From positions 1-10,575 of the forward strand of contig JAURGV010000066.1 of assembly GCA_030833605.1 (NCBI GenBank): a stretch of DNA of 10,575 nt, in the 5' to 3' direction. Shown piece by piece: positions 8,058-10,575 of this stretch (the stretch's first letter is position 1; the number at the start of each line of letters is the position of its first letter). The notes beneath the pieces were generated by a model. It was given only the letters and a program-made list of their open reading frames with translations, was not told the DNA's origin and did not search any database. This DNA is from Rhodothermales bacterium (lineage in GTDB: Bacteria; Bacteroidota; Rhodothermia; Rhodothermales; UBA10348). Position numbers and translations under genes: made by a program.

Positions 8058-10178
8058 ATGAAGCGCCTCATTTTCATTTTCCTTTTTGGATGTATTCCAT
8101 TTTTTGCCGCCTTTGGACAAGACGATCTGTCCATGAGCAATGGCGACACGGTTGTGCGGGACGTTTCTTTTCGTTTTTTGGACACTTCGACGTTTGAAAC
8201 GGATCGATTACTTCAGGAAATGGCCACCAAAGGCCCTGGTTATTTCGACGGAATTAAAAACCACCTGGCCTTTTTGCCTCTGATATCTAAAAAGACGTTC
8301 CCCTTTGACCCGGTAGAACTACAGCGGGACGTCATTCGATTGAGGCGTTTTTATGAGCGTAACGGATTCCCGAACGCAAAAGTAGACTACCCTACCTCTC
8401 AGTATCGACTATCAGACAACTCGATACGCGTAATTATCACGATTACTGAGGGAGAACCGACCAAAATAAATTCGCTTTCGTTGGTGCTAGAAGCGCCTAT
8501 TTACGACGGTTTGTTGGATCGATGGGCGTCACTAACCAAAACGGTTCAGGCAAAAGCGGGCGAGCGCTACACCGAGCTGTTGCGATTTCAAATTGAAAAC
8601 CAAGTGGTCTCGCTGCTTCAGGATCGTGGCTACGCGTTTGCAAAAGTAGCCAGCGATGTACACCCGCAAGCAGATAACAGTTTGGTAGACATTGATTTAA
8701 GGGCAGATCCGGGCCCACTAACCACCGTGGACACCATTGAGGTGGTCGGGATTCAAAACGTTTCCAAACATCTATTGCTGCGCGAGCTCCCGTTTAAGTC
8801 TGGTCAGCGTTATTCACGGAAAAAATTTATCCAGGGCCAGCAAGAATTGTTCGGACTGGGCTTATTTCGCCTTGCTCTTGCTGAAATTCCGGAGCAATTG
8901 GCCGACTCAACGGTTGATTTGCGGTACATCGTTAGGGAGTCAAAGCCACGCTTTGTATCGGCGGAAACGGGGTTTTCGTGGGAAACGGGGCTGAGTGTTG
9001 AATCGAATTTAAGGCATCGCAACCTGTTCGGCGGCGCGCGGCAAATGACGGGGGCACTCGGTGTTAATACCGGTTGGTTGGCTTCACCGTCTAACGATCA
9101 AAGCCCCGTAAAGTCGGTTTCGGCGAGTATCTCTCTTAGGCAACCGTTTCTTTTTACCACCAGGCTGTCGGGTTCTACCGCCCCGTTTTATTCGTGGCAA
9201 GACGACCCAAATCAGGATACTCGATATTATAAAGTCGGTGTCACCAATAGCCTGTTGTACGAATTGCTACCGTTTCGAACGCTCGCGGTGCAGCATACGT
9301 TTGGAAGAACAGTGCCTTTAATCGGTACTGATTTTCAAAAACGATTCGATATTTACGATTTGAGCCTGCTTTCAATAGGCGCCACTATTGGTAAGGTGAA
9401 CAATTTCCTCAATCCTAGAAGGGGCATCTTGGTGCGACCCCAACTGGAAACGGGTGGACTTATTGGCGGATCAGGGGTCGAGTTTTTAAAGGGGCGCCTA
9501 GATGTCGCCCTCTATTTTCCGATTACCAAGCGATCCTCAGGGTCGTTGTCCTTAATGATTGGAAAAATGACCCCGCAAGGAGGCAGTAGGGACCAAGTTA
9601 TCGCAGAAAACGAGTTCCGCTTCGACGCGATCCGGTTTTACGCAGGCGGATCTACCGACGTACGGGGCTGGACGCTGAACGCCTTGGGGCCTCAAATCGC
9701 TCTAGCCGATTCGGTAGCTACCAACGCGGACGGTTCCTTTTCTGTATCCAATGCCCACTATGAAGCCATTGGAGGGCAAGCGAAAGCATCTGGACGATTA
9801 GAAATACGCTTCCCCATTCCGGGTTTAAGCAACAGCTGGAGTTGGGGGGTATTTTTGGACGGTGGTGTTTTGTCCTCAGAAATAACATTGGACGAAAACG
9901 GACGGCCGGTTTTGACTGCCGAAGGCCTTCCCCAGTTTTCAGACGAGGGTCGCTTGTCGTTCAAATCTATGAAATATGGGACCGGAACAGGACTACGCTA
10001 TCAAACGCCCGTAGGGCTTATGCGATTTGACCTTGCCTATAAAGTGAATCCGTCTAGAGAAGATTTACGCTCAGCCAAAGATGTGTCTCTTTTTCAATCT
10101 GGATTTACGGATGAACCGGGGAGAGAACGATTTATTCGGCGATTTAACTTCCAAGTCAGTATCGAACGAACTTTTTAG
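8058..10178 (+). CDS. tamA: TamA-like Omp85 outer membrane assembly protein
   Basis: A 706-residue Omp85-superfamily protein expected to sit in the outer membrane and help assemble outer membrane proteins with TamB. The ATG at 8058 gives a clear signal peptide (MKRLIFIFLFGCIPFFAAFG, predicted cut before Q21); an in-frame GTG at 8040 would only add six residues. Three POTRA domains can be outlined at about 32-133, 135-218 and 219-295, e.g. VDTIEVVGIQNVSKHLLLRELPFKSG opening the third. The barrel follows (296-706) with SNLRHRNLFGGARQM in its early strands. AGGSTDVRGW carries the conserved VRG(F/W) lock motif of loop 6 (V535-W538). The C-terminus FNFQVSIERTF ends in Phe, like a BAM-recognised last strand. 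Three POTRAs rather than the five of typical BamA, and tamB directly downstream, favour TamA over BamA. Confidence 0.88.
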   Translation: MKRLIFIFLFGCIPFFAAFGQDDLSMSNGDTVVRDVSFRFLDTSTFETDRLLQEMATKGPGYFDGIKNHLAFLPLISKKTFPFDPVELQRDVIRLRRFYERNGFPNAKVDYPTSQYRLSDNSIRVIITITEGEPTKINSLSLVLEAPIYDGLLDRWASLTKTVQAKAGERYTELLRFQIENQVVSLLQDRGYAFAKVASDVHPQADNSLVDIDLRADPGPLTTVDTIEVVGIQNVSKHLLLRELPFKSGQRYSRKKFIQGQQELFGLGLFRLALAEIPEQLADSTVDLRYIVRESKPRFVSAETGFSWETGLSVESNLRHRNLFGGARQMTGALGVNTGWLASPSNDQSPVKSVSASISLRQPFLFTTRLSGSTAPFYSWQDDPNQDTRYYKVGVTNSLLYELLPFRTLAVQHTFGRTVPLIGTDFQKRFDIYDLSLLSIGATIGKVNNFLNPRRGILVRPQLETGGLIGGSGVEFLKGRLDVALYFPITKRSSGSLSLMIGKMTPQGGSRDQVIAENEFRFDAIRFYAGGSTDVRGWTLNALGPQIALADSVATNADGSFSVSNAHYEAIGGQAKASGRLEIRFPIPGLSNSWSWGVFLDGGVLSSEITLDENGRPVLTAEGLPQFSDEGRLSFKSMKYGTGTGLRYQTPVGLMRFDLAYKVNPSREDLRSAKDVSLFQSGFTDEPGRERFIRRFNFQVSIERTF

Positions 10179-10183
10179 TCTAT

Positions 10184-10575
10184 TTGGAGCTTCCAAAAAA
10201 ACATATTTCTCGTGCTTGGTGGGTCACTCCCCTTCTAATCCTCATCATTCTGTGGGGGGTGGGTCACTCGTCCTATGTGCTAACCCGTGTGGCCAATAGC
10301 ATTTTGTCGGGACTGGTAACCGACGGGTCGAGCTTTAGCGTGGGTCAGGTTGAAGGATCGGTTTTTGGAAACCTCTTAATAACAGAATTCGCTGTTGCGT
10401 CGGATTCGGATTCCACAGCTGTTTCCATCGATTCCCTTCGGATCTCCTATTCTTTACTGGATGCGATCCAGTTGCGTATTGCGTCTATCAAGGCGTCGTC
10501 CGTGGTTGCAAAAATTACCCGTAATGCCAACGGAGACTTCATTTTACCCGCTTTTACGGAATCGGAAGGAAGCAC
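10184..10575 (+). CDS. tamB: TamB-like translocation/assembly protein, N-terminal part (cut by window edge)
   Basis: The first 130 codons of a TamB/AsmA-like protein; TamB is anchored in the inner membrane and spans the periplasm to TamA, with a proposed role in protein assembly or lipid transport to the outer membrane. The sequence begins with a short basic tail (ELPKKHISRAWW), then one hydrophobic helix (about 14-26, TPLLILIILWGVG), then the TamB-typical start LTRVANSILSGL followed by FSVGQVEGSVFGNLLITEFAV and DSLRISYSLLDAIQL. The frame has no ATG before the helix and is open only from 10148. TTG at 10184, five bases after the tamA stop, is the best start because it leaves a normal cytoplasmic tail; a later GTG at 10259 would destroy the helix. 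Close spacing suggests translational coupling to tamA. The annotation of the start is less certain than that of the gene. Confidence 0.85.
   Translation, partial: MELPKKHISRAWWVTPLLILIILWGVGHSSYVLTRVANSILSGLVTDGSSFSVGQVEGSVFGNLLITEFAVASDSDSTAVSIDSLRISYSLLDAIQLRIASIKASSVVAKITRNANGDFILPAFTESEGS
10218..10269 (+). repeat. 12-bp direct repeat in the tamB anchor region
   Basis: GGTGGGTCACTC occurs exactly at 10218-10229 and again at 10258-10269, a 40-bp offset. The copies are read in different tamB frames (WWVT in the first, GVGHS in the second), so protein repetition does not explain the match. Both fall in the part encoding the membrane anchor. Confidence 0.6.

Noticed and set aside
10081..10299. 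72-codon open frame overlapping the end of tamA and start of tamB
   Set aside because: It is out of frame with both genes, which are clearly supported, and its product has no recognisable features.

Overview
The window looks like a piece of an ordinary Bacteroidota-type chromosome (Bacteroidota, Rhodothermota or Balneolota relatives). Three observations point that way. Two exported proteins have signal peptides with a predicted cleavage directly before Gln (the 'Q-rule' seen in Bacteroidetes). Two perfect TAnnTTTG -7 promoter elements of the Bacteroidetes type lie in one 132-bp intergenic region. Ribosome-binding sites are weak or absent almost everywhere. Gene content agrees: a Bacteroidetes-style deoxynucleoside kinase, a TonB-plug-like outer membrane barrel and a TamA/TamB pair. 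Base composition is roughly balanced throughout. I see no mobile element, RNA gene or CRISPR array.

Left part (1-4066): the 5' end of valS runs leftward off the window. Across a 258-bp intergenic region, a rightward group begins: a deoxynucleoside kinase with a GTG start, a predicted outer membrane beta-barrel protein with a small TonB-plug-like module, and an EcsC-family protein. Gaps of 37 and 51 bp make a shared transcript possible.

Middle (4076-6905): an RsmB/NOP-type RNA cytosine-C5 methyltransferase is encoded on the minus strand, convergent with the EcsC gene and divergent from clpX. clpX is complete and keeps its ClpP-docking IGF loop, but no clpP is next to it. A small four-helix membrane protein of unknown function lies on the minus strand, ending 7 bp from the clpX stop.

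Right part (7038-10575): an envelope-biogenesis set runs rightward: a YihY/BrkB-family inner membrane protein, a TamA-type Omp85 protein with three POTRA domains, and the start of a TamB-type protein that runs off the right edge. TamA and TamB are known partners linking the two membranes. The 33-bp and 5-bp gaps suggest all three are co-transcribed. The promoter in front of yihY sits so close to the ATG that the message may be leaderless.

Most of the window is core housekeeping and envelope genes. I found no convincing undescribed system. The points most worth checking are the possible leaderless promoter, the unusual tamB start with its nearby 12-bp repeat, the uncharacterised barrel protein, and the yihY-tamA-tamB linkage.
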